A stretch of 64,000 nucleotides of DNA. Source: Sideroxyarcus sp. Lineage in GTDB: Bacteria > Pseudomonadota > Gammaproteobacteria > Burkholderiales > Gallionellaceae. The notes under the pieces were generated by a model. It was given only the letters and a program-made list of their open reading frames with translations, was not told the DNA's origin and made no database searches. The stretch is from the NCBI GenBank assembly GCA_030651895.1, contig JAUSBR010000010.1:248001-312000 (forward strand). Reading direction: 5' to 3'. The position numbers and the translations under genes are program-made. Shown piece after piece: positions 35,760 through 45,209 of the stretch. Numbering within the stretch: position 1 is the stretch's first letter; the number at the start of each line of letters is the position of its first letter.

Positions 35760-37748
35760 ATGTTAAGCAAACTCAATCCCACGCAGCGCGAAGCGGTAAA
35801 ACACCTTGGTTCTCCCCTGCTGGTCCTGGCCGGTGCGGGCAGCGGCAAGACGCGCGTCATCACGCACAAGCTGGCCTATCTCATCGACGAGTGCGGCTAT
35901 TCGCCGCGCAACATCGCCGCCATCACCTTCACCAACAAGGCCGCCAGGGAGATGAGCGAGCGTATCGGCAAACTGCTGGGCGGGCGCGATGCCAAAGGGC
36001 TGACAATCAGCACCTTTCACGCGCTGGGCATGCAGATCCTGCGCGAGGAAGCACCGCTGCTCGGCTACAAGAAGCAGTTCTCCATCTTCGATACCGCCGA
36101 TACCGGCAAGATCGTCAGCGAACTGCTGGGCAGCCCGGACAAGCAGGAGATACGCACGGCGCAAAGCGTGATGTCGAACTGGAAGGCGGCCTTCCTCACT
36201 CCGGAGCAGGCAGGCAGGCTGGCCGAGAACGAGGAGCAGCAGCGCATCGCCCTGCTCTACGCACGTTATCAGGAGACGCTGCGCGCCTATCAGGCGGTGG
36301 ACTTCGACGACCTCATCCGCCTGCCGGTGGAGTTGTTCAAGACGCAGGAAGAGCCGCTACAGCGCTGGCAGCACCGTTTCCGCTACCTGCTGGTCGACGA
36401 ATACCAGGACACCAACGATTGCCAGTACCAGATGATGAAGCTGCTCGCGGGCGACCGCGCCGCCATCACCGCAGTTGGCGACGACGATCAGGCCATCTAC
36501 GCCTGGCGCGGCGCCAGCACCGCCAATCTGAGCAACCTGCAGAAGGACTACCCCACCCTGCGCGTGATCAAGCTGGAGCAGAACTACCGTTCCTCGCAGC
36601 GCATCCTGCAAAGCGCCAACCATCTGATCAAGAACAACACCAAGCTGTTCGAGAAGAACCTGTGGAGCGAGCATGGTCCCGGCGACCCGGTGCGCGTGTT
36701 CGCCGCCAAGGACGAGGAGAACGAAGCGGAATCCGTGGTGCTGCGCCTGCTCGCGCACAAGTTCGAGCACCAGACGCGCTTCGCCGATTACGCCATCCTC
36801 TACCGCAGCAACCACCTGTCGCGCGTGTTCGAGGAACAGTTGCGCACGCACAAGGTGCCTTACACCGTCAGCGGCGGCACCTCGTTCTTCGACAATGCAG
36901 AGATCAAGGATCTCACCGCCTACCTGCGCCTGATCGCCAACCCGGACGACGATCCCGCCTTCATCCGTGCGATCACCACGCCCAAGCGCGGCATCGGTAA
37001 CAGCACGCTGGAAAAACTGGCCGGGCATGCCGCTGTCCGCCATATCAGCATGTTCGAGGCGGCCTTCGAGCCCGAGATGGCGGAGCTGCTGCAGGCGCGC
37101 CAGCACGAGGACGTGATCACCTTCTGCAACTTTATCAACCGCATGCAGGAACGGGCGGAGAAGGAACCCTGCAACGAGGTGATGGGCGACCTGATGAGCG
37201 CGATCGACTATGAGGCCTGGTTGTTCGACAGTTTCGACCCGCGCCAGGCCGAAACAAAATGGAAGAACGTGCAGGACTTCGTCGGCTGGATGAACAGGAA
37301 ATCCGAAGCGGACGAGAAGACCATGATCGCCATGTCGCAGTTGATCGCCCTGCTCAATCTGCTTGAATCACGCGAGCAGGAGACCGATGCCGTGTCGCTC
37401 TCCACCCTGCATGCCGCCAAAGGTCTGGAGTTCGGCCATGTGTTCCTGGTTGGCGTGGAAGAGAACATCCTGCCGCACGAACGCAGCGAGTTACCGGAGC
37501 AGATTGAGGAAGAACGCCGCCTGATGTACGTCGGCATCACCCGCGCGCAGCGTTCGCTGCAGATCAGTTACTGCACCCGGCGCAAGCGTGGCAAGGAACA
37601 CGCCGGCTGCGATCCCAGTCGCTTCATCGCCGAACTGCCGCAAGAGGAGATCGTTTACACAGGCGTGGTGACGGTGGGCAATGCGCCGGCCGTCAGCAAG
37701 GAACAAGGAATGGACAAGCTGGCGCGGCTGAAGGCGATGCTGAAGTAG
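35760..37748 (+). CDS. rep: ATP-dependent DNA helicase Rep
   Basis: A 662-residue superfamily 1A helicase. Walker A AGAGSGKT is at 24-31, motif II 'LLVDEYQDTN', motif III 'VGDDDQAIYAWRGA', motif IV 'LEQNYRS', motif V 'STLHAAKGLEFGHVFLVG' and motif VI 'YVGITRAQ'. Length and N-terminus (LNPTQREAV) fit Rep rather than UvrD or PcrA. It unwinds DNA 3'-5' and helps forks pass protein blocks. The ATG is five bases after tRNA-Leu with no ribosome site in that space, so the message probably begins with tRNA processing. Confidence 0.93.
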   Translation: MLSKLNPTQREAVKHLGSPLLVLAGAGSGKTRVITHKLAYLIDECGYSPRNIAAITFTNKAAREMSERIGKLLGGRDAKGLTISTFHALGMQILREEAPLLGYKKQFSIFDTADTGKIVSELLGSPDKQEIRTAQSVMSNWKAAFLTPEQAGRLAENEEQQRIALLYARYQETLRAYQAVDFDDLIRLPVELFKTQEEPLQRWQHRFRYLLVDEYQDTNDCQYQMMKLLAGDRAAITAVGDDDQAIYAWRGASTANLSNLQKDYPTLRVIKLEQNYRSSQRILQSANHLIKNNTKLFEKNLWSEHGPGDPVRVFAAKDEENEAESVVLRLLAHKFEHQTRFADYAILYRSNHLSRVFEEQLRTHKVPYTVSGGTSFFDNAEIKDLTAYLRLIANPDDDPAFIRAITTPKRGIGNSTLEKLAGHAAVRHISMFEAAFEPEMAELLQARQHEDVITFCNFINRMQERAEKEPCNEVMGDLMSAIDYEAWLFDSFDPRQAETKWKNVQDFVGWMNRKSEADEKTMIAMSQLIALLNLLESREQETDAVSLSTLHAAKGLEFGHVFLVGVEENILPHERSELPEQIEEERRLMYVGITRAQRSLQISYCTRRKRGKEHAGCDPSRFIAELPQEEIVYTGVVTVGNAPAVSKEQGMDKLARLKAMLK

Positions 37749-37762
37749 CTTCCCAGGTTATT

Positions 37763-39289
37763 TCAGGCCGCCCCGTCAGCATAGAAGCGGATCGTGTTGC
37801 GCCCCGCCACTTTGGCCTGATACATCGCCTGATCGGCCCAGTTGAGAATGTCGTCCTGCGTGCCTTCGCTGCCGACAAACAGGGCGATGCCGATGCTGGC
37901 AGTGCACTGGTGCGCTACCGTCACTGTCGCTTGCCCTTCATGCTCTATCTTCAGCTCGTAGGTCCTGGACAGTTCTGTGCGGATCTTTTCGGCGATGGCG
38001 GCGACCTTGGCCTGCGCCCCGCTTCTGTCCGCCCCCAGCTCACCGATCATCAGCACGAACTCGTCGCCGCCGAAACGCGACACCGTATCCACGGTCCGCA
38101 CGCAGGACTTCAGTCGCCTTGCCGCCTCCTTCAGCAGCAGGTCCCCGACCGCGTGACCGCGCAGATCGTTGAGCTGCTTGAAGTTGTCCAGATCGATGAA
38201 GATCATCGCGGCATACCAGGCATTGCGCTTCTGCGCCGCCATCGTCTGGCCCAGACGATCATTGAGCAGGCGACGATTCGGCAGGTTGGTGAGCGAATCG
38301 TAGAACGCCATATGCTGCACCTGTCTGGCGCTGGCAACGAGCATCCTTTGCTGCACGCTCAGACGGTGCAACAGGATGATCACGCCGAACGTGAACAGCC
38401 AAAGGATGCCGGTGGCAACGGCGGCCTGCCAGCGGTTCCGGGCGATGATCGCATCGACCGGCTTGAGCAGGGTCGCTTCACTGATGCCGAGCACGACGAT
38501 GATCGGGGCTTCATTCAGTCTTTGCCACTGGAATATCCTCACCACCTTGTCAAAGTTGGCCTCCGTTATGAACAGACCGCTGGGGGCCGCATCCGGCCCA
38601 AGAAATGGCCGGTTGGGCCCGACATGCTTGCCGAGGACTTCTTCATTGCGCAGATTGCGCGCCAGATATTCCCCGCTCTGACGGAAGATGGCGATGGAAT
38701 CGTCGGATTCCAGCGCCAAGGCCGCCAGGGTCTTTTGCAGGTAAGACGGCGCCAGGGAAAGCACCACCACACCTGAAAATCGGCCGTTACGCCAGATAGG
38801 CCGTGTGAATTGAATGGACCATTGTTTCGAGACCCGCCCGAACACGGGCGCGCTGACAAACAAGTGCGGCTTGGCAGAACCGAGATGCGTCTTGAAGTGT
38901 TCCCGGTCGGCGAGGTACACGCGTTCCTTCATACCCAGAGTGGAATTGGCAAGATAGCCTTTGGCGTCGATCACTGCGATCTGCAGCAGCGACTGCGGCG
39001 GGAAACGCTGTTCGATCTTGTGCGCCTGATCGAGGAACGCTTCATCTTTTCCGGGAACATAATTCTCCGCAAGTTCCTGCGCGGCGAAATCGACATAGCG
39101 GATCAAAATGGATATCTGATCGACCACTGCGCCATTCAGTTGCTTGGCGCGCAATTCGGCCTGAGCGACCGTTTCCGACCGCAGCTGGTTTCCTGCGTTT
39201 TCTATCTGCCACCAGTAGAACCCGCTGGCGGCAAGAGACAGCAGGACCACCAGAAGTGCGATCTTTCTGACGCGTAGAGGGGTGATCAT
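37763..39289 (-). CDS. Membrane-bound diguanylate cyclase with periplasmic sensor
   Basis: A 508-residue protein. Start at 39289 (MITPLRVRKIALL), where a membrane helix follows at about 9-27; the open frame upstream is a shadow. A periplasmic PDC/Cache-like domain fills about 30-285 ('LADREHFKTHLGS', 'SAPVFGRVSKQWSIQFTRPI' are typical). A second helix is near 290-315. The GGDEF domain follows with intact RFGGDEF (407-411), so it should make cyclic di-GMP. No EAL domain is present. The ligand is unknown. Confidence 0.88.
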   Translation of the reverse strand: MITPLRVRKIALLVVLLSLAASGFYWWQIENAGNQLRSETVAQAELRAKQLNGAVVDQISILIRYVDFAAQELAENYVPGKDEAFLDQAHKIEQRFPPQSLLQIAVIDAKGYLANSTLGMKERVYLADREHFKTHLGSAKPHLFVSAPVFGRVSKQWSIQFTRPIWRNGRFSGVVVLSLAPSYLQKTLAALALESDDSIAIFRQSGEYLARNLRNEEVLGKHVGPNRPFLGPDAAPSGLFITEANFDKVVRIFQWQRLNEAPIIVVLGISEATLLKPVDAIIARNRWQAAVATGILWLFTFGVIILLHRLSVQQRMLVASARQVQHMAFYDSLTNLPNRRLLNDRLGQTMAAQKRNAWYAAMIFIDLDNFKQLNDLRGHAVGDLLLKEAARRLKSCVRTVDTVSRFGGDEFVLMIGELGADRSGAQAKVAAIAEKIRTELSRTYELKIEHEGQATVTVAHQCTASIGIALFVGSEGTQDDILNWADQAMYQAKVAGRNTIRFYADGAA

Positions 39290-39320
39290 GATTTGCCTGT
39301 GGACTGCGGGGGGCGTTGCC

Positions 39321-39719
39321 TTATTCGTCCACCATCTGGCCGAACAGCATCGCGGCGGTGCTTTCCAGCAATGCGACATCCAGCACTCCGATGCACTCCT
39401 CGGCGGCTTCGATACCGTCCAGCACGCTGAGGCGTTCACCTTCGGTGATCTCCCACACATCGGTCGCATCGCCGCGCGCACGCACCACCGACAGTGTGGA
39501 GATGGCCGCATCGAGCAGCTCGACGGCATTCGGTATCTGGGTCTTCTTGGTCACCAGCGCGGTGCGCACCACGGAGATGGCAGCGGCAAGCCGCCCGAAC
39601 GCGGTGACGCTGAAGCGCCCGTCGCAGGCAGCCTGATAGGGTAGATGCATATCCATCGCATAAAGGTCTTTCAGACCCTGTGTAACGGGGACACGTAATG
39701 GCGGGCGTTTTTTAGTCAT
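39321..39719 (-). CDS. Conserved hypothetical protein
   Basis: A 132-residue soluble, largely helical protein beginning MTKKRPPLRVP. I do not recognise a domain. 'LLDAAISTLSVVRARGDATDVW' and the acidic end 'DVALLESTAAMLFGQMVDE' suggest a small helical bundle. It is 31 bases upstream of the diguanylate cyclase on the same strand, so the two may be cotranscribed. No signal peptide. Coding is supported by codon regularity and clean flanks. Confidence 0.55.
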   Translation of the reverse strand: MTKKRPPLRVPVTQGLKDLYAMDMHLPYQAACDGRFSVTAFGRLAAAISVVRTALVTKKTQIPNAVELLDAAISTLSVVRARGDATDVWEITEGERLSVLDGIEAAEECIGVLDVALLESTAAMLFGQMVDE

Positions 39720-39734
39720 GCAGTGTGGCCCTCC

Positions 39735-41258
39735 TCAAACATTCTTTATTGTTTTTCCGCCGGCGGATGGCCGATCCCAGAAGCGCTTTTGCGCCAGGAA
39801 GCGTTTCCATTCCCTGCCGAACTCCGCGACGCGTTCGGCAAAGTCATGTTCCATCCAGCCGCCTATGAGCGCGAGTGTATCGTGCCGCGCGGCATTATCC
39901 AACCCGTTCAGCAGCCGGTGCGCCACGGCGATGTCATTGAGCGTGCCGAGGATGTCCTGCAGTTCGGACAATGCGGCCACATAGTCCCCTGCCTTGTTGT
40001 GGGCAAATATCCCGCCGAACATCTCGATGCTGTAACGCAACTTCTTGCAGGCGATACGCAAGGCATGCAGTTGCGCGGCATCCTCGCCGGCCAATCCTTT
40101 GCCATGCTTGAGGACCTGCCTGCTGCGCCGCTCCAGCGTTTGTGCGGCGAACTGTACCAGCGTGGTGTTCGTTTCTTCAGGGCGCACGCCGTGCATCCAG
40201 GCGCCGAAGCGCAACAGCATGCGCTGGAAGTCCTGCGCAGCCAGGCTGCTCTCCATACCGACATGCTGTTTCCGGCGCGCCCGTTCGCTCATGCTCAGCA
40301 CTTCGCGCAGCCCTTCGTGTTCGGGCAATCTGGTGCAGATGGGAGCCAGCGTCTGCGTGACAAACACGTCCCATTCGCGCGAGCGTCCAAGCTCCACGCA
40401 GAGCGAGCTCACCTGTTCGCGCAAAGCTGACAGTTCGGCATCAGGGTGCAGGCGCAATGCGATGGAGAGCACCACGCGCAAACGGCGCAGGCCGACGCGC
40501 ACCTGATGCAGGTATTCCTCGTCCAGTTTCAGCAGGGCACCGGGCACGTTGGACTGCACATGCGCCAGACAATCTCCGATCAGGCTTTGCAGGGCACTGT
40601 CCATGCTTTGCGTCTTTTTCAGCGGCGCGAATTTCCCTTTGCTCGCCGAGGGTTTTGCGGCGGAGAACAGCAGGTAGCCGTATTCCGCCTTGCTGGTGTG
40701 CTCCACATCCAGCGGCACGATGTCGAGCAGCGCCGACGCGAGTCTGAAGAGTTGTTGCGGCGATCCGGATTTGAGTTCTAGTTCCAGCTCGGAGATGGGA
40801 CAGCTCGATTGCCCGGCGCGTATCTCGCCGCTGTCCATGCACAGTTCGATCTTTGCACCCTCGAAATCCAGCAGGCGCACGTTGCGTGTGAAGTCGGTGA
40901 CGAACACCGGTTGTAGCCGGTTGCGCACCCCGCCCGGCAATTTGCCGCCGCAGGCTTTGAGCGCGGCGAAGTCGAGCTGCTCCGCCAGCACCGGCATCTC
41001 CCACTCGTTGCGCTGGTGCAACCCGGCACTCACCTGCCCGCCGCCCTTCAATGTCTGCAGCCATTGCTTGCCGACGCGGCGCAGTCGCAGCGCCATCGCG
41101 CGACGGCGCAGTTCGAGATCGGCGGTGTCGTAATAGATGCTGTAGAGTTTGAGCGTGCGCGCGCGGTCGGCGGAAAGTGAACGGATGAACGGATGCCGCT
41201 TGAGCTTTTGCAGATGCTCGGGCGAGATGTGCAGCTTGAGCTCGGTCTCGATGGCCAT
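39735..41258 (-). CDS. CYTH and CHAD domain protein, inorganic triphosphatase-like
   Basis: A 507-residue protein. The N-terminal CYTH domain opens with 'ETELKLHI' (the E-x-E-x-K triphosphate/metal motif) and has 'SIYYDTADLELRRRAMALRLRR'. From about 215 the CHAD domain is helical and His/Arg-rich ('LDEEYLHQVRVGLRRLRVVL'), which binds polyphosphate. The plan matches YgiF-type enzymes that hydrolyse inorganic triphosphate. Neighbours do not define a pathway. Confidence 0.88.
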   Translation of the reverse strand: MAIETELKLHISPEHLQKLKRHPFIRSLSADRARTLKLYSIYYDTADLELRRRAMALRLRRVGKQWLQTLKGGGQVSAGLHQRNEWEMPVLAEQLDFAALKACGGKLPGGVRNRLQPVFVTDFTRNVRLLDFEGAKIELCMDSGEIRAGQSSCPISELELELKSGSPQQLFRLASALLDIVPLDVEHTSKAEYGYLLFSAAKPSASKGKFAPLKKTQSMDSALQSLIGDCLAHVQSNVPGALLKLDEEYLHQVRVGLRRLRVVLSIALRLHPDAELSALREQVSSLCVELGRSREWDVFVTQTLAPICTRLPEHEGLREVLSMSERARRKQHVGMESSLAAQDFQRMLLRFGAWMHGVRPEETNTTLVQFAAQTLERRSRQVLKHGKGLAGEDAAQLHALRIACKKLRYSIEMFGGIFAHNKAGDYVAALSELQDILGTLNDIAVAHRLLNGLDNAARHDTLALIGGWMEHDFAERVAEFGREWKRFLAQKRFWDRPSAGGKTIKNV

Positions 41259-41264
41259 GATGTG

Positions 41265-42440
41265 CTAGACCGCTTGCCCCGCCGCATAGCCGGATGCCCA
41301 CGCCCACTGGAAGTTGTAGCCGCCAAGCTGTCCGGTCACATCCATCACTTCTCCAATGAAAAAGAGTCCGGGGACATCGTTGCATTCCATCGTCTTCGAT
41401 GACAGCGCGCGCGTGTCCACGCCGCCACAGGTCACTTCCGCCTTGCTGTAACCCAGCGTGCCGGTCGGTGTGATCTGCCAATGCTTCAGTTTATCGGCCA
41501 GCGCGCGCAGTTCTTTATCCGCGCACTGGTTGAGTGGCAGGTTCTGCGCCCATTTCATCGCAACGATGTCGGCCAGCCGTTTGGGCAGGTATTGCGCAAG
41601 GAAATTGCCCAGCAACATCTTGCTGCCGCGTTGTTGCGCGAATATTTCCCGCATATCGTGATCCGGCAGCAGGTCGATGTCCAGCGGTTCGCCCGGCTCC
41701 CAGTAAGAGGATATCTGCAGGATGGCCGGGCCGCTCAGGCCGCGATGGGTGAACAGCAGGTTCTCACGGAAGCTGTGCTTGCCGAAACTGACGACAGCTT
41801 CGAGCGATGCGCCGGACAGGTCGGCATAGGCCGCCCATTCCTCGGGATGGAAATTCAGCGGCACCAGCCCCGGCTTGAGTCTGGTCATCGGTACGCCGAA
41901 CTGCTCGGCGACCTTGTAGCCAAAGGGTGTCGCACCGATCTTGGGAATGGACAAGCCTCCCGTGGCGATGACCAGCGATGCAGATTCAATAATTCCGCGG
42001 GCGGTGTTCACCGTAAATGAGCTGCCGCGCCTGATCTCGCCCGCTTCGCACGGCATGCACCAGTGCACACCGGCGGTATCGCATTCCGACTTGAGCATGG
42101 CGATGATGGCTTCAGATTCATCATCGCAAAATAGCTGGCCCAAGGTCTTCTCGTGATATCCGATGCCGTGCCGGTCGAGCATGGCGATGAAATGCTGAGG
42201 CGTGAAACGCGCCAAAGCCGAGCGGCAAAAATGCGGATTCAGCGAGAGGTAGTTCTCGGGTTTGGCATTCAGGTTGGTGAAGTTGCAGCGACCGCCGCCG
42301 GAGATGCGTATCTTCTCCGCCAGCTTGTGCGCGTGATCGAGCAGCAGCACCGAACGTCCGCGCTGCGCCGCCGTCAGCGCGCACATCATGCCCGCAGCGC
42401 CCGCGCCGATGATGAGCACATCTATTTTTTGCACGTTCAT
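41265..42440 (-). CDS. BaiN/HI0933-family flavoprotein
   Basis: A 391-residue FAD-dependent oxidoreductase of the YhiN/BaiN family. The dinucleotide fold is 'VLIIGAGAAGMMCAL' near 8-22, followed by 'KIRISGGGRCNFTN', the family signature, and a C-terminal FAD segment 'PGLFFIGEVMDVTGQLGGYNFQWAWASG'. The physiological substrate is not known for most members. It sits 6 bases after the start of the CYTH/CHAD gene and overlaps the hydrolase stop by 4 bases. Confidence 0.9.
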   Translation of the reverse strand: MNVQKIDVLIIGAGAAGMMCALTAAQRGRSVLLLDHAHKLAEKIRISGGGRCNFTNLNAKPENYLSLNPHFCRSALARFTPQHFIAMLDRHGIGYHEKTLGQLFCDDESEAIIAMLKSECDTAGVHWCMPCEAGEIRRGSSFTVNTARGIIESASLVIATGGLSIPKIGATPFGYKVAEQFGVPMTRLKPGLVPLNFHPEEWAAYADLSGASLEAVVSFGKHSFRENLLFTHRGLSGPAILQISSYWEPGEPLDIDLLPDHDMREIFAQQRGSKMLLGNFLAQYLPKRLADIVAMKWAQNLPLNQCADKELRALADKLKHWQITPTGTLGYSKAEVTCGGVDTRALSSKTMECNDVPGLFFIGEVMDVTGQLGGYNFQWAWASGYAAGQAV

Positions 42441-43321
42441 CGCATCTGTGCCGCGTGGCGCCGCGTGAAATCGTTGAACGCGGCGCGGTATTCGAGCAGG
42501 CCGACGCTGCTGGAATTGGTGTGCTCGCCACCTTCGATGAGTTTGATCTCCTTGGGTGCTGCCGCCTGTTCATGCAACTGCTGGCTCATCCGGAACGGCG
42601 TGCGCTTGTCCCAGGTACCGTGGATGAAGAGCACCGGCACTTTCAGTCTGCCAACCTTGTCCAGCGAATCGAAACGCTGGTTCAGCAATGTATCCACCGG
42701 CAACCAGGGATACTCCGCCTCCGCCATCTCGCGCATGGAAGTGAAAGCGCTTTCCACGATCAGTCCCGCCGCCGCCGGATGGCGCAGCGCCAGCTCGATG
42801 CCCACCGCGCCGCCCATCGAGTGTCCATAGATGAAGGTGCGCTGCGGGTCCTGACGACGCTGGTACATGAGATAGTTCCAGGCCGACTCGGCATCTTCAT
42901 ACATCGCGGTCTCGCTCGGCCCGACACCCTTGCTCTTGCCGTAGCCGCGATAGTCTACCAGTAGCAGGTTGTAGCCGGCATCGTGCAGACGCTGGGTGTG
43001 TTCGATGAGGTGGCTGATGTTGTGCTTGTGACCGTGCAGATACAGCAGGGTCGGCGCAGCACTGACTGCGGCCGGAATCCACCAGGCATAGAGTTCGCCA
43101 CGCGCCTTGGCGGAACCCGAGGGGATGGTGAATTGCTCGTACTTCATCCCCAACCGGTCAGGTGTGGTCTGGATGTCGGCGCTGGGCAGATATATCTTGC
43201 TGCGCTGGATGGCCCAGAAATAAACGCATACGGCGATATAAGCCAGCACCACCGCTGTCAGGGTCCAGCGGACTCGCCGCGACCATTTCAGGATGACGGC
43301 TGTTCTTGCAGTCTTTTCCAA
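42437..43321 (-). CDS. Membrane-anchored alpha/beta hydrolase
   Basis: A 294-residue serine hydrolase. One N-terminal membrane helix (about 17-36) precedes the fold. The oxyanion region is 'LLYLHGHKHN', the nucleophile elbow is 'IYGHSMGGAVG' and the acid/His end is 'VLFIHGTWDKRTPF' with 'GGEHTN'. It resembles YfhR/BEM46-type hydrolases. Start and dnaQ 3' end overlap by 34 bases. Substrate not known. Confidence 0.85.
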   Translation of the reverse strand: MEKTARTAVILKWSRRVRWTLTAVVLAYIAVCVYFWAIQRSKIYLPSADIQTTPDRLGMKYEQFTIPSGSAKARGELYAWWIPAAVSAAPTLLYLHGHKHNISHLIEHTQRLHDAGYNLLLVDYRGYGKSKGVGPSETAMYEDAESAWNYLMYQRRQDPQRTFIYGHSMGGAVGIELALRHPAAAGLIVESAFTSMREMAEAEYPWLPVDTLLNQRFDSLDKVGRLKVPVLFIHGTWDKRTPFRMSQQLHEQAAAPKEIKLIEGGEHTNSSSVGLLEYRAAFNDFTRRHAAQMR

Positions 43322-43995
43322 ACGCAGGCTCCTTTGCTGGCTTTCTCGATATCTTCCAGTTGGCTGCGATGCAGGGCTAGTTCGTCTTCGCTGGCAGACA
43401 ACACGCGCACGCTCATGCGTATCGCTTCTCCCTCTGCATTGAGGTGCCCGCCCTCTTCATCGCTGCTGTCCTCGCCCAGCAGGCTCTCCTGCCCGCGCGT
43501 CATCGCCAGATAGACTTCGGCGAGCAGCTCGGTATCGAGCAGCGCGCCGTGCAGGGTGCGGTGCGAGTTGTCGATCTGGTAGCGGTCGCACAGGGCGTTC
43601 AGGTTGTTCTTCTTGCCCGGATGCAGTTCCTTGGCGACCTTGAGCGTGTCGATCACCTGATTTTTCAGCAGCGGCAGTCCGGCCAGTGCCAGTTCGGCAT
43701 TGAGGAAACCGATATCGAACGGCGCGTTGTGGATGATGAGTTCCGCACCGGCGATGAATTCGAGCAGCGCGGGCGCGACTTCGGCGAACTTGGGCTCGTC
43801 CTGCAAGCGGTCCAGCGTCAGGCCGTGCACCGCTGCCGCGCCTTCGTCTATCTCGCGTTCGGGATTGAGGTAACGGTGGAAGGTGCGCTCTGAGACCTTG
43901 CGCCCGTCCATTTCGATGGCGGCGACTTCGATGATGCGGTGCCCCTGTTTGGGATCGAGTCCGGTGGTTTCCGTATCCAGCACGATTTTACGCAT
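43288..43995 (-). CDS. dnaQ: DNA polymerase III subunit epsilon
   Basis: A 235-residue 3'-5' proofreading exonuclease. Exo I '[10 protein letters not shown]' (D-x-E near 6-8), Exo II '[16 protein letters not shown]' and Exo III '[18 protein letters not shown]' (H-x4-D) are intact. The start at 43995 ([12 protein letters not shown]) is the family N-terminus; the longer frame upstream lies inside rnhA. rnhA-dnaQ is a conserved pair, here with an 8-base overlap. Confidence 0.95.
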   Translation of the reverse strand: MRKIVLDTETTGLDPKQGHRIIEVAAIEMDGRKVSERTFHRYLNPEREIDEGAAAVHGLTLDRLQDEPKFAEVAPALLEFIAGAELIIHNAPFDIGFLNAELALAGLPLLKNQVIDTLKVAKELHPGKKNNLNALCDRYQIDNSHRTLHGALLDTELLAEVYLAMTRGQESLLGEDSSDEEGGHLNAEGEAIRMSVRVLSASEDELALHRSQLEDIEKASKGACVWKRLQEQPSS

Positions 43996-44443
43996 CACCA
44001 CCTCCCTGTATCGATTCCACGCCGCGGTTCGCCAACTGGTCGGCGCGCTCGTTGCCGTCGTGTCCCGCATGTCCCTTCACCCACACCCATTCGACATGGT
44101 GCTGCTCGGCCAGCGCGTCCAGCCTGCGCCACAGGTCTTCGTTCTTCACCGGTTTCTTGTCGGACGTCTTCCAGCCGCGCTTCTTCCAGTTGTGCACCCA
44201 TTCGCTGATGCCCTGCTGCACGTATTTCGAGTCGGTATGCAGGCGTACCTTGCACTGGCGCGTCAATGCTTCCAGCGCCGAGATCGCTCCCAGCAGTTCC
44301 ATGCGGTTGTTGGTGGTGTGCGCTTCGCCGCCGAACAGCTCGCGCTCCTTGCCCTTCATGCGCAGCAGCGCGCCCCATCCGCCCACGCCGGGATTGCCTT
44401 TGCAGGCGCCATCGGTGAATATCTCGACTACCTCTTCGCTCAT
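43988..44443 (-). CDS. rnhA: Ribonuclease HI
   Basis: A 151-residue RNase HI that cleaves RNA in RNA-DNA hybrids. Catalytic residues are D11 ('[11 protein letters not shown]'), E49 ('NNRMELLG'), D71 ('HTDSKYV') and D135 ('NERADQLA'). The basic handle '[18 protein letters not shown]' is present. Start at 44443 forms an ATGA overlap with the methyltransferase stop; the open frame upstream is a shadow. Confidence 0.97.
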   Translation of the reverse strand: MSEEVVEIFTDGACKGNPGVGGWGALLRMKGKERELFGGEAHTTNNRMELLGAISALEALTRQCKVRLHTDSKYVQQGISEWVHNWKKRGWKTSDKKPVKNEDLWRRLDALAEQHHVEWVWVKGHAGHDGNERADQLANRGVESIQGGGDA

Positions 44444-45186
44444 TCTGTCTCTGTCTTCTGTGTGATCTTGTTGTTCAATTTCGGCGCCACCGGCAACAGT
44501 TTGCGCACCAGCCCCGCGTTCCATTTCGGCTTGATCAGGCGCATGCCCGGCACGCGTTTGATCGCATGCAGGAAATACACCCCGCCGCTCACCGCCCACC
44601 AGCGGTCCCCCGCCTTTTCCATGAAGTCGCAACGGTCCAGCCATTTGCGGTGATGGAACGGCGGCGCATACGCGCCAAATCGCCCGCCCACCACCTCGAA
44701 GCCGAGCAGCGCCAGCCAATCCTTCATGCGCTGCAGCGTGATGAACTGGCCGCTCCAGGGATAACCCTGCTTCCTGCCCAGCGCGCGGTGCAGCCCCCAC
44801 AGGCTGAACGGATTGAAACCGCTGATGATGAGGTTGCCCTCCGGCATCAGCACGCGTTCCACCTCGCGGATGATCTGGTGCGGATTATCAGAGAACTCAA
44901 GCACATGCGGCAGCAGCACCAGATCCAGGCTGTCGCTGTCGAATGGCAGTTCGGTGCAGATCAGCCGCACATCGTTGCCCGGCTGGTTGCCCGCAGAGAA
45001 GCGCAGCGGGATGCGGCTGTTGTGCAGGAAATTCTGCTCCGGCAAACCCATCTGTGCAGCATTGAAACCGAAGATGTCGGCCACCGTCTTGTCGAAGTAG
45101 GCCTGCTCGCGCGTCAGGATATAGCCGCCCTGCTCGCTGGCGAACCATTCACTCAGACTTTGTGCGCGTGACTTACAATTAGGCAT
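44440..45186 (-). CDS. Class I SAM-dependent methyltransferase
   Basis: A 248-residue methyltransferase of the type regularly found upstream of rnhA-dnaQ. The central part '[40 protein letters not shown]' is a methyltransferase-11 post-I region. The SAM-binding motif I is poorly conserved, so activity is uncertain. It is divergent from gloB across 23 bases. Confidence 0.85.
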   Translation of the reverse strand: MPNCKSRAQSLSEWFASEQGGYILTREQAYFDKTVADIFGFNAAQMGLPEQNFLHNSRIPLRFSAGNQPGNDVRLICTELPFDSDSLDLVLLPHVLEFSDNPHQIIREVERVLMPEGNLIISGFNPFSLWGLHRALGRKQGYPWSGQFITLQRMKDWLALLGFEVVGGRFGAYAPPFHHRKWLDRCDFMEKAGDRWWAVSGGVYFLHAIKRVPGMRLIKPKWNAGLVRKLLPVAPKLNNKITQKTETE

Positions 45187-45209
45187 CGCCTGTTTACCCG
45201 TAAACCTTC

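Noticed and set aside
35672-37000. A 442-codon open frame over rep
   Set aside because: It is an alternate frame of the GC-rich rep gene, Arg/Gln/Ala-rich, and starts inside tRNA-Leu.
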